NCBI RefSeq assembly: GCF_000474745.1 | Contig: NZ_ASJR01000012.1 | Span: 19,812 to 83,811, forward strand | From: Chitinivibrio alkaliphilus ACht1 | GTDB taxonomy: Bacteria; Fibrobacterota; Chitinivibrionia; Chitinivibrionales; Chitinivibrionaceae | Direction: 5' to 3' | DNA: 64,000 nucleotides | Shown here: positions 25,743 to 33,967 of the stretch, piece by piece | Numbering within the stretch: the first letter of the stretch is position 1 | Layout: every line of letters begins with the position of its first letter | Translations under genes and position numbers: made by a program | The notes under the pieces: model-generated | The model's database searches: none | Told to the model about the DNA's origin: nothing | What the model saw: the letters and a program-made list of their open reading frames with translations, nothing else

Positions 25743-26585
25743 CTATTGTGTTATTTTCGAAAGGGCGGTCATGCTACCTAATACGCCCGTGCAGGCCCCG
25801 AAAATAAGCATGGCTGCCGCCAGAAAGTTATCAAACCAAAGGAGATATTCCATGGGAAGAAGGGTGGTGCGTATTCCTTGCAGAGCAAGCCACGCCGCCG
25901 CTGCTCCGAGGGTTCCTTGGAGGAGCCCCTCGATAATAAAGGGCATGCGAATATACCAGTATGAGGCACCAAGGTACTCCATATTAATTACTAAGTCTTT
26001 GCGGGCATAGATGGTGAGTTTTACCGTATTGGCAATGGTAAAAAACAGGGCGGGAAAGATAATGGCAAAGGCTCCCAGCAGCACTCGGGTGATACGCCCT
26101 TGAAACTCCTCAAGGGTGCGAAGCCACTCTTGCGCGTAGTGGATCGATTCAACTTCCGGAAAATCATGAATCTGTTGTGCCAGTTCTTCCGGTGCAATGG
26201 AGGCATCTACGCTGGAGATGTAGAGAGCAGGGGGGAAGGGGTTTTGGTCGAGGTCTTCCACGAACTCGTCTCCCCATAGCGAAGTAAACCGCGTATACTC
26301 TTCACTGCGGGAAGAAAAACGGACCGTGCCGATCTCATCCAATTGGCGAAGCTCTTGTGCGAGATCTTTGCCTGTTTCATCGGAGGTCTCCGGAGTAAAG
26401 AAAACGGAGATAAGCGGCTCCTGCTGTTGCAGAGAAACCCACGAGTGAAGGTTGTATAGACTGAGAAGAATCGCCGTGAGCAAGAAGATGGTAACGGCAA
26501 CGGTAATAATAGACACGACCGTAACCATCTTCGCTTCACGGAGTGAGCGGAATGCTTCAACAATACAGTACCGCAGTTTATTCAT
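25743..26585 (-). CDS. ftsX: Cell-division ABC-type permease FtsX
   Basis: A 280-residue membrane protein with four transmembrane helices: one near the N-terminus (about 20-42) and three in the C-terminal half. The extracytoplasmic domain between them contains the FtsX-type VSVFFTPETSDE...ALYISSV pattern, here starting ISVFFTPETSDET. With FtsE it controls peptidoglycan hydrolases at the septum. It starts five bases after the stop of the LpoA-like gene, so the two are probably co-transcribed. Its ATPase partner gene ftsE is not in the window, which is unusual because ftsE normally lies immediately upstream. Confidence 0.88.
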   Translation of the reverse strand: MNKLRYCIVEAFRSLREAKMVTVVSIITVAVTIFLLTAILLSLYNLHSWVSLQQQEPLISVFFTPETSDETGKDLAQELRQLDEIGTVRFSSRSEEYTRFTSLWGDEFVEDLDQNPFPPALYISSVDASIAPEELAQQIHDFPEVESIHYAQEWLRTLEEFQGRITRVLLGAFAIIFPALFFTIANTVKLTIYARKDLVINMEYLGASYWYIRMPFIIEGLLQGTLGAAAAWLALQGIRTTLLPMEYLLWFDNFLAAAMLIFGACTGVLGSMTALSKITQ

Positions 26586-26590
26586 TATGC

Positions 26591-28339
26591 CTAATCAATG
26601 CGGATAAACTCACGATTTCCCACTCGCTTTATCATGACGGCGGTATTTCGTCCGCTTTCAGGATCAACAGATATAATGCCGGAGAGGCCGTTATACCCGC
26701 GTGTATAGGCAAGATGGCTTTGCACATCCTCCACATTTCTTCCCCGTTGCATTCCTTCAAAGATGAGGTGAACTGCATCGTAGGTCAGGGGAACAACAAG
26801 GCGTTGTGGCGATTCTCCAAACTGTTCTTCATAAGAAGCGGTGAAGCGATCCCAGCGGTCACGCTCTTCAGTAAGGCTGTAATCGGTGGAGAAAATCATA
26901 TCTCGCACATAATCACCCCCATCCAGAATGAGATTATTGCTGTCCCAACTATTTGTTCCGAGAACTTGAGTTTGAATTTTATAAAAGGGTACTTGCGCAG
27001 CCAGCTTTACCGCATTTGATACGGATGAGGGCATGAAGAGTCCTCCGAAATTTACGGTTGAGTCTTCCACAAATTCTTCAACAAAGGTTCGCTCACGAGA
27101 GGTCAGCTCATCTTCTTTGTCTTTTCCCAGCTCCTGAAGAGCGAAGAACCGTTTAATTTCATGAAACTGTTCTCGATGATCGCTGGCGGAAGGAGAGAAA
27201 TGCTCTGTATGGAGTATGGAACCACCCATGCGTTCAACTTCGTCAATAAAATACTCTGTCACAATGTTGCCGTAGGAAGTAAGCTCTGAGAGAACAACGA
27301 AGTCGTAGATTGAGAGTTGTTCCACGGAATAGCGAGCGATACGCTCGGCAATTACCTGCGGGGTAATATTCAACTGAAAGATATTTTCCCCCAGTTCTGC
27401 CAAGCCCCCATCGGTGGCCGTGGGGCTAATAAGAAGAATATCGGGATGATCCATGAGCATAGCCGCAGCAAGGGTTGCGCGGTCACTCATGAGGGGGCCA
27501 ATAATAACGTCTGTATCATCTTCAATCAAGCGACGCATTTTTCGCGCTGTGGTAACACTGTTGCTTGCGTTATCAAGAATTGTTACGGATATGTCAGAAC
27601 CGGTCTCTTCGGTAATTGAATGAAGGGCAAGTTCCACTGCTTGCTCTGCATGTCTTCCCAGGATACTGTCACTGCCGGTGCGGGGAATAAGAAGGGCCAG
27701 GGAGAGCGTGCTGCGCGGTGCACGGTCTGCCGGTGGTGCTTCGGTGCCAATAACTAAGCTCGTGTCATAGGCACTTTCTTCATACCTTCGCATAAATTCG
27801 CGCAAGGCATCTTGCGCCTTGGCGTGATCAACGCTTTTGGTGTGGATAGCTTGATAGAATGTGACGGTTTCCGTGAGGGCGGGGGCAAGGTCATCATGGG
27901 AGATTGCGCGAACCTCTTCTGGGTGAAGATACTGCTCCAGAAGGCGTTCCACATTTGTAATGAGAATCTCCATACGACGTGTCTCGGGATCGACTCGTTT
28001 TGCCGCATCATTAAATGCTTCAAAGGCATCCGTAAAGAGGGTTCGCTTGGCAGCACCAATTCCTTTTAAATAGGCAACCCGGGCCATTTCCGGTGTGTCG
28101 GAATGCTCTGCTTCAAAGCGCTTTGTAAGGCTGTCGAAAGCGGCGTACTGTTCCTGTTGCAGCAGGCTTTCAAGAAGAAGCGCGTGAATCTGTGGATCTG
28201 CCGCATCTTCCAATGCCGTTTCGGCAGTTTCTTGGGCTGTGGCATAGGAGCCATCGCTGAGATGTTGGCGAATAGTTGCGGCCATATCGTCGGCGATAAG
28301 TGAAAAAACAATCAGACAAACAAAGAGGACAGACTTCAT
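26591..28339 (-). CDS. Exported TPR plus type-1 periplasmic-binding protein (LpoA-like)
   Basis: A 582-residue exported protein. A signal peptide (about 1-16) and helical TPR-like repeats (about 20-190) are followed by a type-1 periplasmic-binding domain of the branched-chain amino-acid receptor type (about 215-575, with LSLALLIPRTGSDSILG, VIIGPLMSD and ISPTATDGGL). This TPR-plus-PBP layout is that of LpoA, the outer-membrane activator of a penicillin-binding protein; no lipobox cysteine is evident here. Placement just upstream of ftsX supports a cell-wall role over nutrient uptake, but no ABC importer genes were looked for beyond the window. Confidence 0.75.
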   Translation of the reverse strand: MKSVLFVCLIVFSLIADDMAATIRQHLSDGSYATAQETAETALEDAADPQIHALLLESLLQQEQYAAFDSLTKRFEAEHSDTPEMARVAYLKGIGAAKRTLFTDAFEAFNDAAKRVDPETRRMEILITNVERLLEQYLHPEEVRAISHDDLAPALTETVTFYQAIHTKSVDHAKAQDALREFMRRYEESAYDTSLVIGTEAPPADRAPRSTLSLALLIPRTGSDSILGRHAEQAVELALHSITEETGSDISVTILDNASNSVTTARKMRRLIEDDTDVIIGPLMSDRATLAAAMLMDHPDILLISPTATDGGLAELGENIFQLNITPQVIAERIARYSVEQLSIYDFVVLSELTSYGNIVTEYFIDEVERMGGSILHTEHFSPSASDHREQFHEIKRFFALQELGKDKEDELTSRERTFVEEFVEDSTVNFGGLFMPSSVSNAVKLAAQVPFYKIQTQVLGTNSWDSNNLILDGGDYVRDMIFSTDYSLTEERDRWDRFTASYEEQFGESPQRLVVPLTYDAVHLIFEGMQRGRNVEDVQSHLAYTRGYNGLSGIISVDPESGRNTAVMIKRVGNREFIRID

Positions 28340-28404
28340 GAGTTACCCTTTCATTATGATGGTACCATTTCTGTAATATATCTTTCTGAGCAATGCATAT
28401 TCTT

Positions 28405-30546
28405 CTAATTTTCCCCGGGCATTTTGAAATTTGTTAGATGGTCACTTACGGAGTAGGTATATGTAGGATATTCGTAGAACGGGTTTCGTGGCTCAGTTTC
28501 ACAGAGCCGGTATCCGAAAATATCCTTGTATTCGTGTGGATCTTCCCCCATGGTCTCAAGTTCTTGCAAATATTCCAAAAGAGATTTTGACTCCACAATA
28601 ATCACCCGCCCCATGTTCTCTGTTATGGGGCTGTGCACACGGTTGTGGTCGTGATCAAAATCAAGAATGCGTCGGCCATCGTCAGTAAACCCAACCGTAC
28701 GAAAGGTAAGGCTTTTTCCCACCCCGGGAAGATTAAGCACGCTGCGATCAACAGCAATAAAGGGGAGATCTTTTTGCTTCATGTAGGCCTGGGCCTCTTC
28801 GGCCATGTTTGTGGTGCGAGTGACGAGAAAGGACAGATCGTCCTTGGTATAGCCAAAACTCTTCTCTTCCATCTTCTCCTGCACGATTCGTGCGTTTGTG
28901 GCGAAATTCTCTTTATTCTCAAAAAAACCTTTCACGGAGAAGGTATAGTACGGGATTACCCCGCACTCATTCAGGGTTTTACGAAGTTTTGCCGTATGAC
29001 CCCGTCGTGATGCCGCGGCCGTAAATACTTGCTGATTGGTAATATACCAGCCAGTTTCAGAGAGATTCTGCACGGCCTGTTCTGCTTCGGGGGTAATTTC
29101 CATGGCTGATTCAAAATGTGTTTGAATTACACATTGGTCAATACCAAGGGCGGTTGCCTCTGTTTTAAACCAGCGAAGGGTATCACATAGTTCTGTGTCT
29201 ACCCGTTGTGGAAGATAGACCGGAAGCCGTGTTCCTAAACGGATACGGCTAATCTCTGCAAAATTCCGCTTCAGGGCGGCATTCTTTTCTTTTTTCCGCT
29301 GAGCCATTTCCAATACGCGGGTAAGAATGTATCGCAAGGTGCGATTTTTGCTCATGAGAGCATCACCTCCGGTAATAAGGATATCCCGCAATTGCGAATC
29401 TTCCTCATAGTAGTTCAGCAGACACTCAAGTTTATCTTTCCACGACTGTTTCGGTGCCAGTTTTGAAAGATCAAAATTGAGGTCGCCGCTTTGAAACCCG
29501 TACATTCGTTGACATGAAGAACATAATCCTCCACAGGCTCGTCCGATGGTTTCCGGTATTAATATAGCAACTTCAGGATAGCGTCGGTGAATATTATGGG
29601 AGGGAAGAAGCCAACCGGCGGCGTTTGGTTTGCCTATTTCTACGCTGTCTTCTTTTTCCCATGCTCGAATATGCCCAAACTCTTCGTTGAGATTTTCACT
29701 GTAGAAAATGTACTGTCTGATCGCAAGGTCATCCCCAAGATCCTGTTGGTTACCGCAATTAAGCAGAGAGAGGTAGTAAGGGTTGACAAAAATGGGGATC
29801 CCCCGTTCTTCGGCCTCTCTCATAATGCGGGCTGTTTTTGTATCGAGGGAGTTTCCCAAAAGAGAGAAGAGGCGTGCCGTATCCCGCACGGCAAAGGCAA
29901 GGTGAAAGGCAGAGGTTTTCCACCATTGTTCTACCTGAGCGATTCGCTCTTGTCGCGACAGGGATGGATCAAAGGCATATTTTTGGGGACATTCCCCGCG
30001 TTCAATTTCATCGGTAATGGCAGCGATAATACGTGCCTTGTTTTCTCTTCGGCGAGCAATAATGTGGTCATCAAGACCGGTGGGATGTCTATCCATCCAT
30101 TCATGAAGGTGGTCGCGTCCTACTGTGTCAGGGCTGTTATGTCCGCCGGCTTGTTCAAAGAGATGACGCAACTCTTGCCAAAGAGCTCTGCTTAACTTGT
30201 TCTTTTTTTCCAGGGTATCCCAAAAACACTTCAAGGGTGTACTGGTGATGGTTTCGCGATAGTTCCCATCAAAAAAAGACTCTCCTTCGTTTTCAAGAAG
30301 GTGGTAGAGGGTAATACACCCATAATCTTGCCAGCTGAGGTTTTGAAAGGCTGCATACCCAACGGTATGATATCTGCTGTAGGAGAGAGCATGGGGATTG
30401 GAGGAAAAATAGGTGTCCACATAATCCTGGAGAAGCATCTTGAATTCCGTGTAGGAGTCTGCCTGAGAGACAATATCAGAGAGATAGGGCAGGGTGGTAA
30501 CCCAGGAGGAAATCTCTTTGTGTGTACTCATTTTTGTAATATCCAT
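28405..30546 (-). CDS. Divergent KamA-family radical SAM protein (lysine 2,3-aminomutase-like)
   Basis: A 713-residue radical SAM enzyme. The C-terminal half resembles lysine 2,3-aminomutase: DILITGGDALMSKN, RLGTRLPVYLPQRV, VIQTHFESAMEITPE, and a PLP-type lysine (about 611) in LNLPGVGKS. The iron-sulfur cluster motif is C338-x3-C342-x2-C345 (ACGGLCSSC), the canonical spacing, although the residues around it differ from KamA proper. The N-terminal ~330 residues are an added region of unknown fold. The ATG at 30546 has GGAG seven bases upstream. The substrate may be lysine, another amino acid or something else; the extra domain and altered motifs argue against a simple KamA. Confidence 0.82.
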   Translation of the reverse strand: MDITKMSTHKEISSWVTTLPYLSDIVSQADSYTEFKMLLQDYVDTYFSSNPHALSYSRYHTVGYAAFQNLSWQDYGCITLYHLLENEGESFFDGNYRETITSTPLKCFWDTLEKKNKLSRALWQELRHLFEQAGGHNSPDTVGRDHLHEWMDRHPTGLDDHIIARRRENKARIIAAITDEIERGECPQKYAFDPSLSRQERIAQVEQWWKTSAFHLAFAVRDTARLFSLLGNSLDTKTARIMREAEERGIPIFVNPYYLSLLNCGNQQDLGDDLAIRQYIFYSENLNEEFGHIRAWEKEDSVEIGKPNAAGWLLPSHNIHRRYPEVAILIPETIGRACGGLCSSCQRMYGFQSGDLNFDLSKLAPKQSWKDKLECLLNYYEEDSQLRDILITGGDALMSKNRTLRYILTRVLEMAQRKKEKNAALKRNFAEISRIRLGTRLPVYLPQRVDTELCDTLRWFKTEATALGIDQCVIQTHFESAMEITPEAEQAVQNLSETGWYITNQQVFTAAASRRGHTAKLRKTLNECGVIPYYTFSVKGFFENKENFATNARIVQEKMEEKSFGYTKDDLSFLVTRTTNMAEEAQAYMKQKDLPFIAVDRSVLNLPGVGKSLTFRTVGFTDDGRRILDFDHDHNRVHSPITENMGRVIIVESKSLLEYLQELETMGEDPHEYKDIFGYRLCETEPRNPFYEYPTYTYSVSDHLTNFKMPGEN

Positions 30547-30587
30547 ATTCATTCTCCGTACTAAAATGATTGGCGCACCAATCGGTT

Positions 30588-31505
30588 CTACTCAATAAAG
30601 CCAAATTCATTCAGTTGAGAGGCGTTATCTCGCCAATGGGGTGTTACCTTAACAAAGAGCTGGTATTGTACTTTCTCACCGGTGAGTTTACGCATTCTCC
30701 ACTCAGCCTGACGACGGATCTTTCCTATGGTCGTTCCCTTATTTCCAATCAAGATGGCTTTTTGTCCCTTTGTTTCCACATGAATGTCTGCGTTAATATG
30801 GTGTACCCCTTCCTCCTCCGTATAAGAGGTGATTTCAACGTGGGAGGCGTGCGGAACTTCACGATAGGTAAGCCCAATAATTTGTAGACGAACATATTCA
30901 GCGGCAAAATAGCGTAAGTGTGCATCCGTAATCTCATCGGGAGAAAAGTAGCGTGGTCCCTCGGGAATAAAGGGCCGGAGAAAGTCGACAAAAACGTCCC
31001 GTGCATCCGGTGCTTTTGCACTCACCATAAGACGAGGGCACTCTGTAAGACCGGGGTAATCTGCAAGAAAGGCCGCAATACGCTCTTCAACTTCTGGAAG
31101 TGTGAAGAGATCGACCTTGTTGAATATGAGAACAACTTGCTTTGATGTACGCGCTTTTTCTGCAAGCGCTGCAAGATGAGCCTCTTCGGCCCCTGCTTTT
31201 CTCGAGATATCAATAAGATAGCAGACGATGGTAATACCTTCATCATGAAGCATAGAAAGGCCATATTGAGATATGCTTTTATTAAGGCGATGCTTTCCCA
31301 TGTGGATTCCTGGGGTATCCACAAAAACTATTTGGAGGTCCTCTTCTGTGTAGACACCATTCATATTTTTTTGTGTCGTTTGGGGCAGGGGCGATACAAT
31401 GGCAAGGTTTTCCTCGAGCACTGCATTCAACAGGGTTGATTTACCACTGTTGGGACGCCCTATGAGAGCAATAAAGGCAGATTTGAAAGAGTGAGAGTCA
31501 CTCAT
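30588..31505 (-). CDS. era: GTPase Era
   Basis: Essential GTPase that binds 16S rRNA during 30S ribosome assembly. The 305-residue product has G1 GRPNSGKST, G3 DTPGIH and G4 NKVD. A C-terminal KH domain (about 230-300) contains IHVETKGQKAILIGNKGTTI. The ATG at 31505 was preferred over one seven codons upstream because AAAGGA lies eight bases before it. It overlaps the stop of the upstream penicillin-binding-protein gene by eight bases, so the two are probably co-translated. Confidence 0.95.
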   Translation of the reverse strand: MSDSHSFKSAFIALIGRPNSGKSTLLNAVLEENLAIVSPLPQTTQKNMNGVYTEEDLQIVFVDTPGIHMGKHRLNKSISQYGLSMLHDEGITIVCYLIDISRKAGAEEAHLAALAEKARTSKQVVLIFNKVDLFTLPEVEERIAAFLADYPGLTECPRLMVSAKAPDARDVFVDFLRPFIPEGPRYFSPDEITDAHLRYFAAEYVRLQIIGLTYREVPHASHVEITSYTEEEGVHHINADIHVETKGQKAILIGNKGTTIGKIRRQAEWRMRKLTGEKVQYQLFVKVTPHWRDNASQLNEFGFIE

Positions 31506-32949
31506 GAGCAGTATCCTTTTGTTCATGTTGTACTTGTTCTTGCAGATTCATGACATGGCGTCGCATAAGTTCTGCACCAATATAGGAAGATCGTCCCTGC
31601 CAACGTGGGGGTTTTATCATTACCACAGCGCAGGCAACATTTTGTTCTACATCATCTTCATCAAGAAGATAGCCCACAAACCAGTCAACGAGGCCATACC
31701 CGGCCATGGTGAGCGTTCCGGTTTTTCCGCCGTAATGAAAGTCCCTAAATCGGGGGGAGTCTCGTACAAAGGTAAAGGCGCTCGTGGCTGTGCCATAGCG
31801 TGAAACATCCTTCATCATCTCATTTAATGGAGGGTAGTTTTTTGCCTTAAATGCTCTTCTCCAGTAACTGTCTGAGCGGGCGTAAACCTGTTTTTCTGTT
31901 TCAAGGTCTATTACGGAATCAACAATGGTTGGAGTAAGCATTATTCCCTGGTTTGCAATAGCTCCGGCCATAAGAGCCCCATGAATGGGAGAGATGGTAT
32001 TTGTATAGGAGAATCCCGAGGCTGCTTGCGCAATCTCAAGATTTGTTTGTGGATAGTGGAAGACGCTTGTGTCTACGGGAAGCATGAAGGGGATTTTGGT
32101 ATTAAACCCGAAGTTTTGAGCGTATGTATAGAGATTGTTTGCTCCTAATTCAAAAATACCCATGGTGCCAAAGACTGGGTTTATCGATTCGGCAAAGGCA
32201 CGTCTGAGGCTAATATCAATTCCAGCACTGAGGTGTTGCTGAAGCTGATCCTCCTCAAGGGTATATTTATCACCATGATATCGAAGTACATGTTGTTCGG
32301 TATGCCCCAATATTTCTACAGCAGCTGTTGCGGTGACTATTTTTGCAATGGATGCTGCTGGGATGGACGCATTTGTATATACGGGGGTAGAGAATTCGCT
32401 CATTGATTCCGGATTATCCGGGTTTTCGTAACTGGAAAGTGAAAGGATACGCCCGGTCTTGGGTTGAAAGAGAACCACTGCACCGAAACGGGGGCGATAA
32501 CTTTCCATGAAACTTTTCCCTAATCGATTAAGGCGTGGTTTCATACTGTAGTGTACTATCATAGAGCGATCTTGCCAGACGAGAGTGTCCGGGGTGCCCG
32601 TAAAATCCTGTGATGCTGATTTCAGCAATTGTGGCAGATCATCATGGGTAAGGGAAAACGATGGTGGCAGTGTGGCAGAGGTATCAAGGGCTACTTCCTG
32701 CGTTGGTACAGTGTCGGATGGCTCGGTTGTGTCAGGGCGTGCATCGTCCTTGACAGGCGTTTGGTCTGCTCTCTTGGGAGGTTCCACCTCTCCTCTAAAA
32801 CTGGGGATAATGACCCTGGAAAAGAAAAAGCTCACGAGTATTAGAAAGAGAACCAGGCGAATACGCCCCTTTTGGGGAGGGCCTGAAGAACCGTTTCTTT
32901 TTCCGTACCGACGATGTTTATATGGAGTGTGTCCATAGTTTTTTGTCAT
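31498..32949 (-). CDS. Membrane-anchored penicillin-binding transpeptidase
   Basis: Cross-links peptidoglycan in the periplasm. It has a basic N-terminus, one transmembrane helix (about 31-50), a Pro/Thr-rich linker, then a transpeptidase domain with S200-x-x-K203 (SIAK), an SxN in ESINP and KTG at 409-411. There is no glycosyltransferase domain and no recognisable FtsI dimerisation domain, so it is a short monofunctional enzyme of 483 residues, not clearly FtsI or MrdA. Its ATG overlaps the stop of the GT2 gene as ATGA and has GAGGAG five bases upstream. It lies between GT2 and era in one operon. Confidence 0.87.
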   Translation of the reverse strand: MTKNYGHTPYKHRRYGKRNGSSGPPQKGRIRLVLFLILVSFFFSRVIIPSFRGEVEPPKRADQTPVKDDARPDTTEPSDTVPTQEVALDTSATLPPSFSLTHDDLPQLLKSASQDFTGTPDTLVWQDRSMIVHYSMKPRLNRLGKSFMESYRPRFGAVVLFQPKTGRILSLSSYENPDNPESMSEFSTPVYTNASIPAASIAKIVTATAAVEILGHTEQHVLRYHGDKYTLEEDQLQQHLSAGIDISLRRAFAESINPVFGTMGIFELGANNLYTYAQNFGFNTKIPFMLPVDTSVFHYPQTNLEIAQAASGFSYTNTISPIHGALMAGAIANQGIMLTPTIVDSVIDLETEKQVYARSDSYWRRAFKAKNYPPLNEMMKDVSRYGTATSAFTFVRDSPRFRDFHYGGKTGTLTMAGYGLVDWFVGYLLDEDDVEQNVACAVVMIKPPRWQGRSSYIGAELMRRHVMNLQEQVQHEQKDTAHE

Positions 32950-33881
32950 ACCAACTCCTCACTGCTTCGGTCTTTTATCATGGGAGCACGTTTTTTCCCC
33001 ATATGAATAAAAAGCTCACCAAGAAGCCCCAGGGAAAAAAATTGGACAGCCACAATAATGGCTGTTACCGCAAAGAGAATAATGGGGCGGACATGCAGGG
33101 GAGAGCCAGAAAACCATTGAATGCCAAAGTACGTAAGTATTGATCCGCCAATGGCGAAAAGTATCAGGCTGAATATGCCGAAAAAATGGAGGGGGCTCGT
33201 CATATATTTGCGAAGGAATATAAGGGTTATAAGATCAAAGAAGCCGTTGATGAATCTATCTGCGCCAAATTTTGTTTTGCCGTATTTTCGTTTATGATGG
33301 GGAACGGGTATCTCCGTAACTGAGAAGCCGTTCCAATGAGCAAGAAGGGGAAGGAACCGGTGGCGTTCTCCATACACATCCAAGGAACGAGCCGCTTCTC
33401 GGGTATAGGCCTTAAATCCGCAGTTAAAATCATGAAGGCGGATTTTTCCAAAAAGGGAGGTGATGCGATTAAACACTTTTGAAGGGAGATTCTTAGAAAG
33501 AAAGGGATCTTTTCGGTGTTGCTTCCAGCCGGAAACAACATCCCACCCCTCCGAGATTGCGTCAATGAAGTCTGGAATTGCCGCAGGATCATCTTGTAGA
33601 TCAGCATCCATGGTGATAATAATATCCCCCGTGGCGTGACTGAAGCCGGCGTTTAGGGCTGCGGATTTACCCTGGTTTCGTCCCAGGGAAATATAGTGTA
33701 TTTCCCTGGGACATGCTCTATGAAGTTTCTGAATAATTTGTAACGAGGAATCGGTACTGCCATCATCTACAAAGAGAATCTCCAGATCGTAGCTGTGTTC
33801 GTGTGCAACAGTACGGATCTTCTCCGTGAGGGGAGTAAGACTTGCTTCTTCGTTAAAGAGAGGTATGACAACTGTTATCAT
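32946..33881 (-). CDS. GT2-family glycosyltransferase with C-terminal membrane helices
   Basis: A 311-residue protein of the dolichol/undecaprenyl-phosphate glycosyltransferase type. The N-terminal GT-A domain has VVIPLFNEEASL, LFVDDGSTD, and the DAD metal motif in ITMDADLQDDP. Two C-terminal transmembrane helices (about 232-254 and 268-290) are typical of DPM1/GtrB- and YfdH-like enzymes that load a sugar onto a polyprenyl phosphate. It would supply lipid-linked sugar for envelope modification. The stop overlaps the transpeptidase gene start by four bases. Confidence 0.86.
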   Translation of the reverse strand: MITVVIPLFNEEASLTPLTEKIRTVAHEHSYDLEILFVDDGSTDSSLQIIQKLHRACPREIHYISLGRNQGKSAALNAGFSHATGDIIITMDADLQDDPAAIPDFIDAISEGWDVVSGWKQHRKDPFLSKNLPSKVFNRITSLFGKIRLHDFNCGFKAYTREAARSLDVYGERHRFLPLLAHWNGFSVTEIPVPHHKRKYGKTKFGADRFINGFFDLITLIFLRKYMTSPLHFFGIFSLILFAIGGSILTYFGIQWFSGSPLHVRPIILFAVTAIIVAVQFFSLGLLGELFIHMGKKRAPMIKDRSSEELV

Positions 33882-33899
33882 GGCAAATCCAATATAAAA

Positions 33900-33929
33900 G
33901 GGGGGTAAAAATATACATTTTTTACCCCC
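33900..33929 (-). terminator. Probable rho-independent terminator after tex
   Basis: G-rich stem GGGGGTAAAAA pairing with TTTTTACCCCC around a short loop, 39 bases after the tex stop codon. On the minus strand the stem is followed by CTTTTATATT, a moderate T tail. Confidence 0.65.
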
Positions 33930-33967
33930 GGAATATCAGCACTTACAGGTATTCGGTACTGTTTTTC

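Noticed and set aside
28708..28734. LPGVGKS in the KamA-like protein as a nucleotide-binding P-loop
   Set aside because: It aligns by position with the PLP lysine motif of lysine 2,3-aminomutases and lacks the rest of a P-loop.
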